Part shown: positions 34,905 to 46,697 of the stretch, in pieces | Position numbering within the stretch: the stretch's first letter is position 1 | How the letters are laid out: the number at the start of each line of letters is the position of its first letter | NCBI RefSeq assembly: GCF_003236395.1 | Contig: NZ_POUD01000033.1 | Coordinates: 1-48,206, forward strand | Length of the DNA: 48,206 nt | From: Nonomuraea aridisoli | Lineage (GTDB): Bacteria; Actinomycetota; Actinomycetes; Streptosporangiales; Streptosporangiaceae | Reading direction: 5' to 3' | Position numbers and translations under genes: made by a program | The notes under the pieces: generated by a model | Told to the model about the DNA's origin: nothing | Database searches by the model: none | Seen by the model: the letters and a program-made list of their open reading frames with translations, nothing else

Positions 34905-35768
34905 GTGGGGACCTGGTGGACACGACGCCGTAGGCAGCGTCACCTACGGCACAGCATCACGGACTTCCCTGCACGTCTGCCCTCATCCTGCCCGGGCATC
35001 GTGTTCAACGCACGTATGAGCGCCCTGCTCACTGGCGACGTGAACGCTCTCCTGTGCGCTCCGCACGAAAGAGCGGCAGTCATCCGCAGCCTTTTGCGCC
35101 ATGCAGCGGCCGATGTCACCCAGCGATGCGATCCTGCCGACTTAGCTGCCGCACACGATGCCTGCACACTGCATCTTCAGAATGAGCGGACACTTCCCGA
35201 GTACCCGGATGTCTTTGTATCAGGTTCGATTACCTTAGGGTTGTCGACAGAAGACAGAGAAGCGGTTAGACAACTCCTGGCGCGGCGGCGTGCACAAGGT
35301 ATTGACGACACCGTAGAAGTACAACGCGCCAGGCATCTCCGCCACATTCTCAGCGACCCAAGCATCGCTGTGCCGTGGTGGCTTGATCCACAGAGAAAGG
35401 CTCTGAACGTCACACCTTCGCCAGATCAGTTGAAGACTGTACTGGCCTCACTCGCCGAGGCAACCAGCACGATCCGCAGTTTAACGCCGCTTACTGACGT
35501 CCCCGTTGAGGATCAACTGCTCGAGCTTCTACGCAGCTTTGTCTCGAGCTTTCCTCACGAGCACCAAAAGCGAATGCTGATGACGCTGATGGCGCTGGGA
35601 TTTGAGAAGGCGGGGCGACCAAATATGGCAGCAAGCGTTGAGCAACTGATGGAGAATCAGTACCCCGCACGTGCGAGCACCGCGTCAAGTTCATCAACTA
35701 GTTCTCATGACGACAACGAGCTAGAAAGAGACAATGAAAGAAACAGCCAATCTAACGGTCGGCTCTGA
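34905..35768 (+). CDS. Unknown protein following the P-loop gene
   Basis: A 287-residue frame of unknown function. The first ~37 residues (Arg/Trp-rich) look unlike protein and may be untranslated; the ATG at 35016 (MSALLTGDVNALL) would give 250 residues, though neither start has a good ribosome site. The body is helical with 'EYPDVFVSGSITLGLS' near the middle. It has a C-terminal helical block 'PVEDQLLELLRSF' and 'QKRMLMTLMALGFEKAG'. The last ~35 residues are Ser/Asp/Asn-rich and disordered. The 3-base gap to the P-loop gene suggests co-transcription and a linked role, such as an effector partner. No catalytic motif seen. Confidence 0.55.
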   Translation: MGTWWTRRRRQRHLRHSITDFPARLPSSCPGIVFNARMSALLTGDVNALLCAPHERAAVIRSLLRHAAADVTQRCDPADLAAAHDACTLHLQNERTLPEYPDVFVSGSITLGLSTEDREAVRQLLARRRAQGIDDTVEVQRARHLRHILSDPSIAVPWWLDPQRKALNVTPSPDQLKTVLASLAEATSTIRSLTPLTDVPVEDQLLELLRSFVSSFPHEHQKRMLMTLMALGFEKAGRPNMAASVEQLMENQYPARASTASSSSTSSHDDNELERDNERNSQSNGRL

Positions 35769-36321
35769 ATGAGCCGCTTTCACTGTGTTGGACCTTGGAA
35801 GGACGGCGGCCCTCCCTGTGAAGTCTCCCCCTCGCCGACAAGGCGGAGAGGGCTCACGGAACCGGCATTCTCGGAGTTGGTGGGGCACGGTGCTGGCTCG
35901 CAGACTCACTCCATGCAACAGCAGGCTGGCCATGGAGGCAGCGAATGTGGCTGCGGACATTATCTGCGCCTCGCACTCGCGTACACCTTGTATGTCTGCT
36001 ACGTACGAAAAGTATATTTATCCGCCATGCAGGAGCGAGGGCAAGCCGTTCTTGTACCCCACGGGCGATAGTCGCGCTTGATCGGCCGCTTGTTGTAGCC
36101 GAACTGCTGCGGCAGATAAGGGAATAGGCCGGCCAGCGCGGGAATGGCCCGACGGGGCCATCCGCATTTCAACGTACGTCCCACGCAAGCTCGCGGCTGC
36201 TTCCCCTCCGCCGGAAGCGTTGGCATGGGGGTAGCAAGGTCAAGCCGTCGCGTCGCGCTGCTCCACTACCGACACAGGATCAAGGCCGGTGCGTGGGCGC
36301 CGGGCCTGAGCGGTTAACGCA
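35769..36321. other. Intergenic with an IS982 relic
   Basis: About 550 bases between convergent genes. It contains the IS982-type fragment listed separately. A GC-rich inverted segment around 35825-35855 (CTCGCC...GGCGGAG) might act as a terminator for the upstream genes. Frames starting at 35769 and 35785 overlap each other and lack ribosome sites. Confidence 0.4.
36065..36200 (-). pseudogene. IS982-family transposase fragment
   Basis: On the minus strand, 36086-36127 encodes 'LFPYLPQQFGYNKR', a close match to the N-terminal 'LFPYLP.QPGYNKRLR' signature of IS982 transposases. The flanks lose the family's sequence within a few residues on each side, and there is no catalytic domain. A short relic of a past insertion at the edge of the island. 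Confidence 0.55.
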
Positions 36322-38595
36322 CTAGCTCAGAGTGAGGGGCCTGGTAACAACGAGGTCCCAATCGTTCCAGCCCCCGACGTCTATCCAGGCGATCGTCGGC
36401 CGGCCGCGACCGTCCAGCGCCATGGCGAGGCCCTCGCCGCCGCGCCGGATCGTGGTGACCGGAGTACGGGTGCAGCGTGTACCTGTGCAGGTCGCGACGA
36501 CGATCCGTTCGCGATCAAGGTCCTGGTATGCCACCAGCGCACGCCCGTCCTGGTCCAGCGCCATCGCGGGCCCCGCGTTGCGACCGGACTCGGACACCGT
36601 GGCCGTGTCGTCCTGCGAGCATTCGCGGGTGCGGCAGTCGAGCAGCTTGATCGCGCCGTCGGTCACATCCCGGTAGGCGATCATCGGCAGGCCGTCGGGC
36701 CGGATCACCATGGCGGCGCCCGCTGGGTCGTAGCCGCCTTCGATGTAGTAGGGCCAATCCGCCCGGACGGGACGCCCGATGCGCGTCTGGGCGCAGGCCG
36801 GATCGGCGCAGGAGATCACGAAGATCGAGCCGGTGTCGCGGTCGAATCGCAGCACAACGGGGCGGTCGTCTGGCCCCACGCCCACGACGAGGCCGCGCTT
36901 GTCATACGGGTAGGTGGCGGCGGGAACCTTGGCGACCTCCTTCGTGCGCGGACGGGTGCAGGATGGATCCTCGCAGGTAGTGATCAGAAGCGCTTCTCTG
37001 TCGACGTTGCTCTCACTCAAGGACAGCTCGTAGAGATGGGCGACCAGCAAGCCGCCGCCGGGCCGTGCCGCGAGAGCGACCGTCCGGTCATGGTCGGACG
37101 ACGTCACCTCCGTGACGGGCTTACCGCCGGGGGCCGGGACGCAGGCCATCGCGTCGCATATCAGCAGGCCCAACCGGGCGCGCCAGTCCTTCTCGTCCCA
37201 TACCGGCCCGTCTTCGTTCACACCCTCCTGCGCCCACGTCGACATGACGAGACGGCCGTCCGCCAGCCGTGCGCCGGCCGCTGTGTACCTTCCGGCGACG
37301 TCGGGCGGCTCTGCCCACGTGAAACGGGTCTGGGTGCAGCTGCTGTCCATGCAGGTCAGCAGCTTCGCCGGGCCGAAGCCGTCCATGAGCATGACCATGC
37401 GCCCGCCCTGCCCCGCCTGGAGGACTCGCAGGTCCGATGGGTCGAGCTCCGGCCTGGCACGCCCGTCCTGCGCGGACACCTCGGAGCCCGGGTCACGTGA
37501 CCAGTCCTCCGTGACGGCCGTCTCAGAGACCTCCAGCCAGCCGAGCGGGTTGATCAGCACCGCGCCGGCATACAGCAGGCTCGGCAGCAGCAGCGCCGAG
37601 AGCACCGGCACGGGCCTGATGGGACGCGGCTCGCCCTCGGGCAGGCGGGTGATGATCTCCTGGAACTCGGGGGTCGTCCCCTTGATGGCCAGGCGGTGCA
37701 GGAACAGACGCGTGATCACGGCCGCCTGGAACGGCACGATGAGCAGCGCCAGCACGGAGCCTGCCGCGACCGTCGCCATGGGCACCTCGGACAGGGCCCA
37801 GTCGGTCGCCCGCGCCGCCAGGGCGGGGAGGAACACGACGCCGAAGACCAGCGTGAGCGGGGTCGCGAAGGAAGCGCCGGCCGTCAGCCGGTACGCGCGG
37901 GCGAGCGCGCCTCTCGCGGACCGGCCCTCCAGGACCACGGGCGCCACGGCCAGCAGAGCCGGCATCGCGGTCAGGACCAGGGCCACCATCACGGTGTAAG
38001 CCGTGGCTTGCTCCCCCGTCCACAGGAGCATGCCGACCCCGGTCGTCAGGACCGCCGCGAGCGTCACCACGCCGACCAGGGCGAGCGCCATCGTTGTGGG
38101 CCAGCGCCGGGCTGCGGCCCGCATCGCGCGGGAGGTGGAGACGTCCTTTCCGACCAGCCGCCCGGCGGCGAGCATCACCGTCGCGGGCAGTGCCACCGCC
38201 TGCCCGGCCATCGAGACGACCAGCACCGCAACCGACCACGCCAGCAGGGGAGGACCAGGCGTGCCGATCAGCTCGAAGTCGCCGTTGACCACCGCCGCCG
38301 ACCCGTCCACGAGCAAAGCCAGCGCCACCACGGCGAGCAGTCCGATCGGCAGGAACACGAGCAGGGCGGGCACCATCAGCCGGATCAGGTGCCGGGCCGC
38401 GAACGCGTAGGCCAGCCAGACCACGCCGCCGCGCCGCATCTCGGCGCAGGCGTCCGGGTGACGATCGTTCGCAACGCCGTCCTCGGGGCTCTCACTGGTC
38501 ATCCGGACGGCAACGCTGGCGGCAACGTCGGCCACCAACCTCTCCCTGCTCAGCTCCATGATCGGAGTGTCACCGCAGGGTGCCGGATCGAGCAT
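36322..38595 (-). CDS. Membrane protein with extracellular CxxxC-type repeats
   Basis: A 757-residue integral membrane protein. Residues ~55-345 hold about six hydrophobic helices ('LIRLMVPALLVFLPIGLLAVVALALL', 'WSVAVLVVSMAGQAVALPATVML' and others). After the last helix (~335-350) the rest, ~400 residues, should be outside the cell. It contains six repeats, each with a cysteine pair (CMDSSC, CDAMAC, CEDPSC, CADPAC, CRTREC, CTGTRC) and strands like 'GLPMIAYRD' and 'GRALVAYQD'. This repeat is seen in secreted beta-propeller-like proteins of actinobacteria and myxobacteria. Starts at 38559 and 38502 are alternatives; GGTGA ahead of 38595 is a modest ribosome site. Ligand unknown. Standalone gene, probably not part of the defence island. 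Confidence 0.8.
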   Translation of the reverse strand: MLDPAPCGDTPIMELSRERLVADVAASVAVRMTSESPEDGVANDRHPDACAEMRRGGVVWLAYAFAARHLIRLMVPALLVFLPIGLLAVVALALLVDGSAAVVNGDFELIGTPGPPLLAWSVAVLVVSMAGQAVALPATVMLAAGRLVGKDVSTSRAMRAAARRWPTTMALALVGVVTLAAVLTTGVGMLLWTGEQATAYTVMVALVLTAMPALLAVAPVVLEGRSARGALARAYRLTAGASFATPLTLVFGVVFLPALAARATDWALSEVPMATVAAGSVLALLIVPFQAAVITRLFLHRLAIKGTTPEFQEIITRLPEGEPRPIRPVPVLSALLLPSLLYAGAVLINPLGWLEVSETAVTEDWSRDPGSEVSAQDGRARPELDPSDLRVLQAGQGGRMVMLMDGFGPAKLLTCMDSSCTQTRFTWAEPPDVAGRYTAAGARLADGRLVMSTWAQEGVNEDGPVWDEKDWRARLGLLICDAMACVPAPGGKPVTEVTSSDHDRTVALAARPGGGLLVAHLYELSLSESNVDREALLITTCEDPSCTRPRTKEVAKVPAATYPYDKRGLVVGVGPDDRPVVLRFDRDTGSIFVISCADPACAQTRIGRPVRADWPYYIEGGYDPAGAAMVIRPDGLPMIAYRDVTDGAIKLLDCRTRECSQDDTATVSESGRNAGPAMALDQDGRALVAYQDLDRERIVVATCTGTRCTRTPVTTIRRGGEGLAMALDGRGRPTIAWIDVGGWNDWDLVVTRPLTLS

Positions 38596-39040
38596 CGGCG
38601 ATCACCCAATCTACGACCGCGATCGTCACGGCCTTAGCCCCGTTGCGACGGGGTTGTCGAACTCGCCGCGCCGCGTCGGTCCCGCATGAACCTCAACCTT
38701 CTGATCCGTAGCAAGATCGGGGATGTCCGCAGGCGTCCACTAATGACTTACCCGCGTGCGCAGAGGGGGTGTCCTGCCTCGGAGATTCCACAGCCGTCCA
38801 TGGTCGTCCAAGGCAGTTGTTAGCACCAGCGTTAGCAAGATCGAGGGCTCAGCTGCTCGTAGGGGTAGGGGAAGCCCTCTGGCTTTACCTGCACCCGGTT
38901 ATTGACAGTTAATCCCTCAAGGATAACCGTAGGTGATCTATTGGTGACGCTAGCCCAGCGAGTCGCGAAGGACTAGTAGCAGGACTTATCGGTGATCCTG
39001 GTGGTCTATTAGTCGATGAAATGACCTAAAGTGATAGATT
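38596..39040. other. Intergenic, divergent control region
   Basis: About 445 bases between the membrane-protein gene and the small gene at 39041. It contains the CGGTTAT inverted repeat (38896-38929) with a TTGACA hexamer inside it. Several short GTGATC/CTATT-type repeats lie closer to 39041 (38931-39035). No gene recognised. Confidence 0.45.
38896..38929. repeat. Inverted repeat CGGTTAT-N20-ATAACCG
   Basis: Perfect 7-base arms at 38896-38902 and 38923-38929. TTGACA overlaps the left arm (38900-38905). The identical arms, spaced by only 4 bases, recur at 46680-46697 on the other side of the type I operon. Confidence 0.5.
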
Positions 39041-39271
39041 ATGAGTGATGCTAATAACCCGGCTGAGGATCTGTCCGCAGCGGAGCGTGCGGCTAGGGCT
39101 GAGCGACGGAAGCTGCGGAATGAACGGCACCGGAAACGTCGTGAACGAGAGAAGCTGCTACTTGCTGAGGAAGGCATCAAGGCTCGGGCGGCAATGGGGC
39201 GCGCAGTGCGGGCGCAGGGCTCGACTCCTCCGCGTCCCTGGCATGAACCTCCAATAGCAAAGAACTACTGA
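39041..39271 (+). CDS. Small highly charged helical protein (tentative)
   Basis: A 76-residue frame, 'AAERAARAERRKLRNERHRKRREREKLLL' in the middle, forming one long basic helix, with a Pro-rich end. The ATG has no ribosome site; GATAGATT directly upstream could fit a leaderless transcript. It precedes the type I operon by ~410 bases on the same strand. Such Arg/Glu-rich helices are often nucleic-acid binding, but composition alone is weak evidence. May not be a gene. Confidence 0.35.
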   Translation: MSDANNPAEDLSAAERAARAERRKLRNERHRKRREREKLLLAEEGIKARAAMGRAVRAQGSTPPRPWHEPPIAKNY

Positions 39272-39681
39272 GCCGAGCGGTCGAGCAATCGACGCAAGCG
39301 GTTCATGGACCGTGAACCATGCCGGGATTGACGGGAGGCTCGGGGGAGGCGCCTGCCTTAGGCAGAGTGGTGGTCGTACCGCTAGCGTCTGAAGATGACC
39401 TGCGGAAATGTCTGGAGCAGCTCATACTGCTTAAAAGATCACCCCGCGTATCTCCCATATTGCACACAGGTCAGGTCGGCAGAGTCGACGATAGGGCGGG
39501 GAAGCTGGCGGTCGTCCTCTGTGGGTCAGCGGACCCCCCACTCATGAACTCGGACATGTTGGCAGGAAAGTACAGGCAGCACCTGATCGATGCCGACATC
39601 GCCTCAGCGCGTCTGGCCCCGGCGTGCCGAACTAGACGAGATCCCTTGACTTTGTGATGCTATATCGCAAAGATAGCAAAC
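39272..39681. other. Intergenic leader of the type I operon
   Basis: About 410 bases. A 112-residue frame (39319-39657) has no ribosome site and ends in the hsdM promoter, so I do not call it. The right end contains the promoter and inverted repeat listed next. Confidence 0.4.
39646..39677 (+). promoter_or_regulatory. Leaderless promoter and putative HsdM operator
   Basis: TTGACT (39646-39651), 17 bases, then AAAGAT (39669-39674) eight bases before the ATG at 39682. Transcription would begin at about the start codon, and there is no ribosome site. An inverted repeat GCTAT (39659-39663) / ATAGC (39673-39677) with a 9-base spacer overlaps the -10 element. It could be bound by the HTH domain fused to HsdM, giving autoregulation. 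Motifs are seen; function is inferred. Confidence 0.5.
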
Positions 39682-41489
<1,808 letters not shown>

Positions 41490-41493
<4 letters not shown>

Positions 41494-42761
41494 GTGACAC
41501 CTGGACCTGGCGTCGGCTCGGCGAGCTATTCGAGATCGGCGCGGGGAAGACCATGTCGGCGGCGGCGCGCGCTGGCAACGACAAGGTACCGTTTCTCAGG
41601 ACCTCAAATGTGCTGTGGGACCGGCTGGATCTGAGCAGTCTCGACGAGATGTCCATCCCAGCACGCGAGCTTCCGGAGAAGCTCGTTGAGCTTGGCGACC
41701 TGCTCGTCTGTGAGGGCGGCGAGATTGGCCGGGCAGCGATCTGGGACGGAAGCGTCACACCGATGGCCTTCCAGAACCACCTACATCGTCTGCGTCCGAA
41801 GTCCGACGATGTCGACCCTCGTTTCTACGTCTTCTTCCTGCACTCGGCATTCACCCAGCTCGGTATCTTCGAGGGAGCCGGCAACAAGACCACTATCCCG
41901 AACCTTTCCTCAAGCCGCCTGGCCGCGCTGGAGGTACCACACCCGTCGCTCCCTGAGCAGCAGGCGATCGTCGGGGTCCTCGGCAAGATCCGCGAGGCCG
42001 AGGTTTTGCACGGTGAGCTGCGGGCGGGCGCCATTGAGTTGAAGCGCGCAGCTATGGAGCAGGTCTTCCGACGTGGCCTCCTGAGCGAGGACCAGGTCGA
42101 CTCGCTGCTCGGCCTCATTCCCGAAGGCTGGGTCGTAGAGGAACTCGGCGACTCGCACACAGTGCAGACCGGTGGGACCCCGTCCCGCAGGAACTCGCGG
42201 TATTGGGAGGGCGGCACGATTCCCTGGGTGAAGACAGCCGAGGTGTCGTACTCGACGATCACGGAGACCTCCGAACACATCACGGCTACCGCCCTGGAAG
42301 AAACGAATGTCAAGCTCTTTCCGGCTGGCACGCTGCTGCTTGCTATGTACGGCCAAGGCGTCACGCGCGGGAAGGTCGGCAAGCTTGGGATCAAGGCCAC
42401 CTGCAACCAGGCCTGTGCTGCCATCCAGTGCCCTGGCGGGATCGTTGACCCTGACTATCTTTACTACTTCCTCGAGTGGCAGTACGAGAACATCCGCGCC
42501 CGGGCGCACGGTGGCCAGCAGCAGAATCTGAGCCTCGACATCGTCCGCAAGATTCCGATCGCGTACCCCCGTGACCTCAGTCAGCAGCAGGAGATCGCCA
42601 CCCTGTTCCGGTCGATTGATCAGAAGATCGAGCTGCACCAGGCTCGGCTTGACCGGCTGCGGGAGCTCTATCAGCGCGTGCTGCTGGACATCATGACCGG
42701 TGAGGTTTCAGCCGATGACCTGGTGCCTCCGGCTCGGACCTCGGAAGGGAGCGCGGCATGA
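41490..42761 (+). CDS. hsdS: Type I restriction-modification specificity subunit
   Basis: A 423-residue specificity subunit with two target-recognition domains. TRD1 is ~5-150 ('[17 protein letters not shown]', ending '[25 protein letters not shown]'). A first conserved coiled coil is ~150-190. TRD2 is ~205-350 ('[21 protein letters not shown]', 'IPWVKTAEV'). A second coiled coil closes it ('[41 protein letters not shown]'). It determines the bipartite DNA target of the HsdM/HsdR complex. The GTG start overlaps the hsdM stop, and its stop overlaps the hsdR start (ATGA, 42758-42761). The target cannot be read from sequence. Confidence 0.95.
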
Positions 42762-45700
42762 CCACGCTCAAGATCGCTGAGGGCTACACCGTCCAGTTCC
42801 CGATGGTGAAGCATGTCGTCGAGATCGGCTGGACGCCCCTGACGCAGCAGGAGGCAGAGGCCAAGCGCCACGGCCGCGCGAACATGTTGTTCCGCGATGA
42901 TCTCGAGGCCAAGCTCCTGGAGTTCAACCCGTGGCTGAGTGACGACCAGTCCCGGGCCATCGTCGACACCATCGAGGCGCTACCGTCTACCATTGAGGGC
43001 AATCGAGATGTGCTTGCCTGGATCCGCGGCGAGCGGCAGTGGTACGACGAGGTCGAAAAGCGCCACCGTCCCATCCAGGTCGTGGACTTCAATAACCCTG
43101 GCAGCAACTCCTTCGTCGTGACGTGGGAGTGGAAGATCGAGCCGCTGGCGCGCAAGGGTAACCGTGCCGACGTCATGTTTGTGATCAACGGGCTGCCGGT
43201 GGCGGTTGTCGAGCACAAGAACCCCAAAGATGGGGGAGCGCTCGATCGGGCGGTGAAGCAGCTACGCCGCTACGAGCTGGAGACGCCCGAGCTGTTGGCC
43301 GCGCCTCAGCTGTTCAATGTGACGCATCTGCTCGACTACTGGTATGGAGTTACCTGGAACGCCAACCGGCGCTTCATCTCCAAGTGGAAGCAGACCCCCG
43401 ACGAGGAGTACCGCTTCGCTGTCCAGGCTTTCTTCGAGCCGACCGACTTCCTACGCACCTTGCAGCATTGGATCCTCTTCTACGTCGAGGACGGCGAGAC
43501 GCGGAAGTCGGTGCTGCGTGAGCACCAGCGCCGTGCGATCGACAAGATCGTGGCCCGCTGCGCTGATCACGAGAAGACTCGTGGCCTTATCTGGCACACC
43601 CAGGGATCTGGTAAGACGTTTACGCTGCTTACCGCAGCCCGTTTGATTCTTGAGAACAAGGACCGCTACAACAACGGCACCGTCATCCTGGTGGTCGACC
43701 GCACCGAGCTGGAGGGTCAGCTGCGCGAGTGGGTCGACCGCCTTCTGGGGGAGATGCAGGCCAACGACATTGCTGTACGCCGGGCCAACTCCAAAACTGA
43801 GCTTCAGAACCTGCTCGACGCTGACTTCCGCGGCCTCGTCATCTCGATGATCCACAAGTTTGAAGAGATCAAGAAGGACAGCTCTCCCCGCGACAACATT
43901 TACGTCTTCATCGACGAGGCACACCGCTCGGTCGCCAAGGATCTGGGCAGTTACCTCATGGCGGCGCTCCCTGCGGCGACGATCATCGGGTTCACCGGAA
44001 CGCCGGTCGGCAACGCCAGGGGTAGCTCTGGTTCCTTCCAGATCTTTGGCACGCAGGACGAGGACGGCTATCTCGACAAGTACTCCATCAAGGAGTCGAT
44101 CGAGGATGGCACGACGCTGCCCATCCGCTACATGATGGCGCCGTCCAATATGACTATCCCGACAGAGCAGCTCGATGAGGAGTTCTTCGCTCTAGCTGAG
44201 AGTGAGGACGTCACCGACGTCGAGGAGCTGAACCGGGTGCTCGACCGCGCGGTCGGTATCCGTGCCTTCCTCAGCGCTGACAACCGTGTCGAGCAGGTGG
44301 CCGAGTTCGTCGCAAACCATTTCCGGGAAAATGTCGACCCGCTGCACTACAAGGCCCTTCTGGTCGCAGTCGACCGCGAGACGTGCGCCAAATACAAACT
44401 GGCGCTTGACCGGCATCTGCCGCCGGAGTGGTCGGAGGTCGTCTACAGCAGCAACCCCTCGGACGCCGTCGATAGGCCGAGGGTGGCCGAGCTCCAGCTC
44501 TCGGAGACCCGAGAGCAGGAGGTGCGCAAGGCCTTCAAGAAGCACGCCGAGCAGCCCAAGATCCTGATTGTTACTGACAAGCTGCTCACCGGCTATGACG
44601 CCCCGGTGCTCTACTCGATGTACCTTGATAAGCCGATGCGCGACCACGTGCTGCTCCAGGCCATTGCTCGGGTCAATCGGCCTTACGTCGACTCTGAGGG
44701 TGTTCGGAAGCGCGTCGGCCTGGTCGTCGACTTTGTCGGTGTGCTGCGCGAGCTCCAGAAGGCCCTGCGCTTCGACTCCGCAGACATCGGTGGGGCGATC
44801 GAGGACCTGGAGACCATGATGGAGGACCTCCATCAGCGGATCACCCGGGCTGCAGAGGACTACCTTGAGGTCGACGTTAAGGACAGCCCGGACCAGCAGC
44901 TGGAAAAGGTGGTCTACGGCCGGTTCATCGATCCCGATGCCCGCAAGACGTTCTTCGAGGACTACAAGGATGTCGAGGCGCTCTGGGAGATCCTGTCGCC
45001 CTCGGCCGAGCTGCGTGACCACATCGCGACCTACAAACGTCTCAGTCAGCTCTACGCTGCGGTGCGCAACGCATACTCCGAGACCGGCAGTTTTCTTGGC
45101 GACCTGGAGTACAAGACTCGCCGGCTCATTGAGCGCAGCGCCGAGCAAGAGGGCTTGGGCCGCATCGCCAAGGTTATCGCCTTCGACGTTGCCACGCTGG
45201 AGTCGCTCAAGGATGAGGACGGGCCCGAGGAGGGGAAGATCTACAACCTGCTCCGAGGACTGCGTAAGGAGATGGACGAGGACCCTGCTAAGGCCGTGGT
45301 GCTGCGTGCCCTCAAGGAGCGCGCCGACCAGGTGATCAAGAACCTGGAGGAGCGCAAGGTGACTGGTATGGCCGCGATGGATGAGATCGCGGCGCTGGTC
45401 GTCGAGAAGGAAGAAGCCCGAAAGGAGGCCCAGGACAGCGGCCTGAGCGATGTCGGCTTCGCCGTCCACTGGCAGCTCAGTCGTGATGAGGCACTCACCG
45501 AGACTCGCCTCGACACGTTGGCCGTGGCTCGGGAAGTGGAGACCCTGCTAGACAAGTTCCCCAACTGGGTAGAGAACTCTGACGAGCAGCGCCGCCTCCG
45601 TCTGAACCTCTATAAGCCGGTGATCAAGCTGCCCGATGAGCAGCGTCGTACGGCGGTGGAACAGATCATGCAGGTGCTCGAACAGACGGCAGGAGACTGA
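42758..45700 (+). CDS. hsdR: Type I restriction-modification endonuclease/translocase subunit
   Basis: A 980-residue motor and nuclease. The N-terminal PD-(D/E)XK site is D138, E152 and K154 ('[21 protein letters not shown]'). The SF2 translocase has Walker A 'TQGSGKT' (K286), motif II D386-E-A-H ('VFIDEAHRS'), motif III 'GFTGTPVG', and motif VI region '[14 protein letters not shown]'. The C-terminal ~300 residues are helical and link it to the methyltransferase. Length is near the family norm. All key residues are present, so the system should be active. The stop overlaps the peptidase start (TGATG, 45698-45702). Confidence 0.95.
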   Translation: MTTLKIAEGYTVQFPMVKHVVEIGWTPLTQQEAEAKRHGRANMLFRDDLEAKLLEFNPWLSDDQSRAIVDTIEALPSTIEGNRDVLAWIRGERQWYDEVEKRHRPIQVVDFNNPGSNSFVVTWEWKIEPLARKGNRADVMFVINGLPVAVVEHKNPKDGGALDRAVKQLRRYELETPELLAAPQLFNVTHLLDYWYGVTWNANRRFISKWKQTPDEEYRFAVQAFFEPTDFLRTLQHWILFYVEDGETRKSVLREHQRRAIDKIVARCADHEKTRGLIWHTQGSGKTFTLLTAARLILENKDRYNNGTVILVVDRTELEGQLREWVDRLLGEMQANDIAVRRANSKTELQNLLDADFRGLVISMIHKFEEIKKDSSPRDNIYVFIDEAHRSVAKDLGSYLMAALPAATIIGFTGTPVGNARGSSGSFQIFGTQDEDGYLDKYSIKESIEDGTTLPIRYMMAPSNMTIPTEQLDEEFFALAESEDVTDVEELNRVLDRAVGIRAFLSADNRVEQVAEFVANHFRENVDPLHYKALLVAVDRETCAKYKLALDRHLPPEWSEVVYSSNPSDAVDRPRVAELQLSETREQEVRKAFKKHAEQPKILIVTDKLLTGYDAPVLYSMYLDKPMRDHVLLQAIARVNRPYVDSEGVRKRVGLVVDFVGVLRELQKALRFDSADIGGAIEDLETMMEDLHQRITRAAEDYLEVDVKDSPDQQLEKVVYGRFIDPDARKTFFEDYKDVEALWEILSPSAELRDHIATYKRLSQLYAAVRNAYSETGSFLGDLEYKTRRLIERSAEQEGLGRIAKVIAFDVATLESLKDEDGPEEGKIYNLLRGLRKEMDEDPAKAVVLRALKERADQVIKNLEERKVTGMAAMDEIAALVVEKEEARKEAQDSGLSDVGFAVHWQLSRDEALTETRLDTLAVAREVETLLDKFPNWVENSDEQRRLRLNLYKPVIKLPDEQRRTAVEQIMQVLEQTAGD

Positions 45701-46011
45701 TGTCCTCGCTCTATCCGGACCAGCAGCTCAGGCGTCGCGTGATGGCATGGGCGCTTCGCATCAAGGTCAACCCGAAACGGGTGGATATCATCGAGATGCC
45801 CAAGAAATGGGGTTCGTGCTCTAGTGACGGAGTGGTGACCTTCGCCGACGAGCTCGCCGAGACCGACGAGGCCTTCCAGGACTACGTCATCGTGCATGAG
45901 CTGCTGCATTTGCGCTACCGCACGCACGGCAAGCGTTTCCATGCCATGATGTCGGCGCTCGTACCAAACTGGCGCAAGCTGGAGTACATGAGCCGCCACT
46001 CGACTGAGTGA
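45700..46011 (+). CDS. YgjP/SprT-like zinc metallopeptidase
   Basis: A 103-residue compact zinc peptidase of the M48/YgjP-like (DUF45) kind. The motif is H66-E67-L-L-H70 with a third ligand at H76 ('VIVHELLHLRYRTHG'), and 'KKWGSCSSDGVVTFADEL' is the family's strand before the active helix. It lacks a membrane segment, so it acts in the cytoplasm. It is the last gene of the type I operon and shares one base with the hsdR stop. Such peptidases are often found beside hsdR; degrading HsdR to limit self-cutting is one proposed kind of role, which I can only infer here. Confidence 0.85.
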   Translation: MSSLYPDQQLRRRVMAWALRIKVNPKRVDIIEMPKKWGSCSSDGVVTFADELAETDEAFQDYVIVHELLHLRYRTHGKRFHAMMSALVPNWRKLEYMSRHSTE

Positions 46012-46354
46012 CTCCGCTTTCGCCAGCGGGCCAGGGTATGGAGGGCAGCTGTCGCCGACGTCCTCACAAGGCGGCGGCGAGCGCCTACTGCAGCTGCGCG
46101 AGCCCGGGGATCCCGGGCTCGCGTCACGGCCCTGCGAATGTATAGCTGCGGCGAAGGTCCTAACCACGGGGAGGCCCAGTAGCTTTCGGTGGCAGACCCC
46201 TCCCAGCAAGGAGACGACACGATCCTGCAGCAAAGAGCGCCTAACAGAATGATCTACGTTGTGCTACACCGGACAAGCGCCGTCTGACCAGCGAGGGAGT
46301 CCTCAACCGTCTCCGGACGTCCGAGAGCGTCCGCCGCGATTGTCACCCACTCGG
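46012..46354. other. Intergenic after the type I operon
   Basis: About 340 bases holding the strong hairpin at 46097-46123. The rest shows no gene or motif. The small minus-strand membrane gene ends at its right edge, so the two units are convergent. Confidence 0.45.
46097..46123. terminator. Strong hairpin terminator of the type I operon
   Basis: Perfect 12-bp stem, CGCGAGCCCGGG (46097-46108) and CCCGGGCTCGCG (46112-46123), with a GAT loop. It lies 86 bases past the peptidase stop. Without a T-run it works equally in either direction, so it may also serve the convergent small gene at 46355. Confidence 0.7.
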
Positions 46355-46549
46355 TCACTCACTCGACGTCGTCACTCCCTTCTTCTCGCCAGGCTTGGTC
46401 CTGTTCGCGTACGGTCCGAGCACCATGGACACGGCACCAACGACGAGCGGTGCCTCTCCGCCATGACCAGTCACTATGAGCACCGTTACGAGCGCTGCAA
46501 CTACGGCAGCTATGACGAGCGGCCCGCTTCCGAGCTGTAGTGTTTGCAT
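46355..46549 (-). CDS. Small membrane protein
   Basis: A 64-residue protein with one or two membrane helices ('GPLVIAAVVAALVTVLIV' and 'PLVVGAVSMVLG') and a charged tail 'NRTKPGEKKGVTTSSE'. The ATG at 46549 is preceded by AAGGAG with six-base spacing, the best ribosome site in this part of the window, which is the reason for the call. It resembles small phage- or plasmid-type membrane proteins of actinobacteria (holin-like size), but no family is certain. Confidence 0.6.
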   Translation of the reverse strand: MQTLQLGSGPLVIAAVVAALVTVLIVTGHGGEAPLVVGAVSMVLGPYANRTKPGEKKGVTTSSE

Positions 46550-46679
46550 CGAGTACTCCTTGACGGATGCTCATACCCGCCACAGGAAAGCTTGGAGGCA
46601 CCTGTGGCGGGACCATTTCCGGGCACGATGCTACAGCCGGGAGACTGCGCGAGAAGCAGGTACCGCGATAAGCCAGATG

Positions 46680-46697
46680 CGGTTATCTAAATAACCG
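46680..46697. repeat. Palindrome CGGTTAT-N4-ATAACCG
   Basis: Perfect 7-base arms around CTAA, about 130 bases upstream of the minus-strand membrane gene. It could be its operator. Same arms as at 38896-38929. Confidence 0.5.

Noticed and set aside
35769..36071. 100-codon frame directly after the 287-residue gene
   Set aside because: No ribosome site; overlaps another frame of similar length; composition not protein-like.
39319..39657. 112-codon frame before hsdM
   Set aside because: No ribosome site or family motif, and it runs into the hsdM promoter.
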